64,000 bases of DNA from G965267335 sp965267335 (lineage in GTDB: Bacteria > Bacteroidota > Bacteroidia > Cytophagales > JAAEPT01), in contig OZ253953.1 of assembly GCA_965267335.1 (NCBI GenBank), positions 3,534,001-3,598,000 on the forward strand, written 5' to 3'. The translations under genes were made by a program, and so were the position numbers. Positions 63,846 through 64,000 of the stretch are shown piece by piece. Under the pieces are notes generated by a model. That model had not been told where the DNA came from. It made no database searches and saw nothing but the letters and a program-made list of their open reading frames with translations. The stretch's first letter is position 1. Each line of letters opens with the position of its first letter.

Positions 63846-64000
63846 ATGAAACAAGACTTTGACTTTTTCAAGACCACGATGCCTAAAACCAGAAAAGCAG
63901 ATTATTATTTAGGCTGTCTGGACAGTTCTGTATTCCTCGATTTTAATCGTTCCGATGATAACAACATCTCCTTGATTAGAATTTCTTTTGACGGGTATGG
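63846..64000 (+). CDS. Hypothetical protein, 5' part only
   Basis: The frame is open from ATG 63846 to the window edge (51 codons: MKQDFDFFKTTMPKTRKADY...). It contains the motif YYLGCLDSSVFLDFNRSDDN. No family is recognised. Coding is supported by the absence of stops and tight coupling to the preceding ORF. The 3' end lies beyond the window. Confidence 0.6.
   Translation, partial: MKQDFDFFKTTMPKTRKADYYLGCLDSSVFLDFNRSDDNNISLIRISFDGY

Overview
The window is chromosomal DNA of a gliding-type marine or soil Bacteroidota, most likely order Cytophagales. This rests on gldA-gldF-gldG, a T9SS plug-like protein, two proteins ending in the type B (gliding-motility-associated) sorting domain, a DUF4290 gene before murA, a PUR-alpha-like DUF3276 protein, a CarboxypepD-regulatory TonB receptor, and -7 boxes of the form TAnnTTTG. 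The genus is not fixed by what I can see. Most of the window is ordinary core genome with short operons on both strands.

1-9.1 kb (minus strand): an energy-transduction operon (TonB-dependent receptor, ExbB, a 4-TM protein, ExbD, start of a second ExbD), then a Cys-anchored surface lipoprotein, a TPR protein and an OmpR/PhoB-type response regulator. 9.4-13.2 kb: purL. 13.2-16.6 kb: MITE-like repeats around a secreted T9SS type B protein. 16.6-23.1 kb: UvrD/PcrA-type helicase, DUF4290-murA, Rieske protein, GIY-YIG protein, dnaN. 23.2-26.5 kb: the gldA-gldF-gldG cluster. 26.8-36.6 kb: murB, an AlkA-like glycosylase, an ABC-F ATPase, the T9SS plug-like protein, an orphan Cas6-like protein, ychF, DUF3276, DUF58 and a PagL-like outer-membrane protein. 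37-39.3 kb: aconitase.

39.7-47.4 kb holds a 2451-residue SprB-repeat adhesin built partly from 240-bp tandem units, preceded by a small one-domain relative. Its 3' end and the whole intergenic stretch to the convergent acyl-CoA reductase gene are present in three tandem copies. 49-55.3 kb: ferredoxin, pgk, recQ, a thioredoxin-fold protein, a LolD-like ATPase and sucC. At 55.3-55.9 kb lies tRNA-Arg, a 5' copy of that tRNA interrupted by 21-bp palindromic inserts, and a truncated GIY-YIG gene. 56-62.3 kb: a hybrid propeller/LuxR regulator, a secreted GATase-fold protein, a methyltransferase and a DUF1801 protein.

62.3-64 kb is the most unusual region. A XerD-like tyrosine recombinase, apparently frameshifted at its C-terminus, is preceded by a 17-bp perfect inverted repeat. 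It is followed by two overlapping long inverted-repeat sites (91 bp and 269 bp) that abut two closely spaced short ORFs running off the window edge. The layout resembles an integron (integrase, folded recombination sites, small promoterless cassettes), but the integrase shows no IntI-specific insertion and the site does not match classical attC. All functional statements come from reading the sequence and family knowledge; no searches were run.
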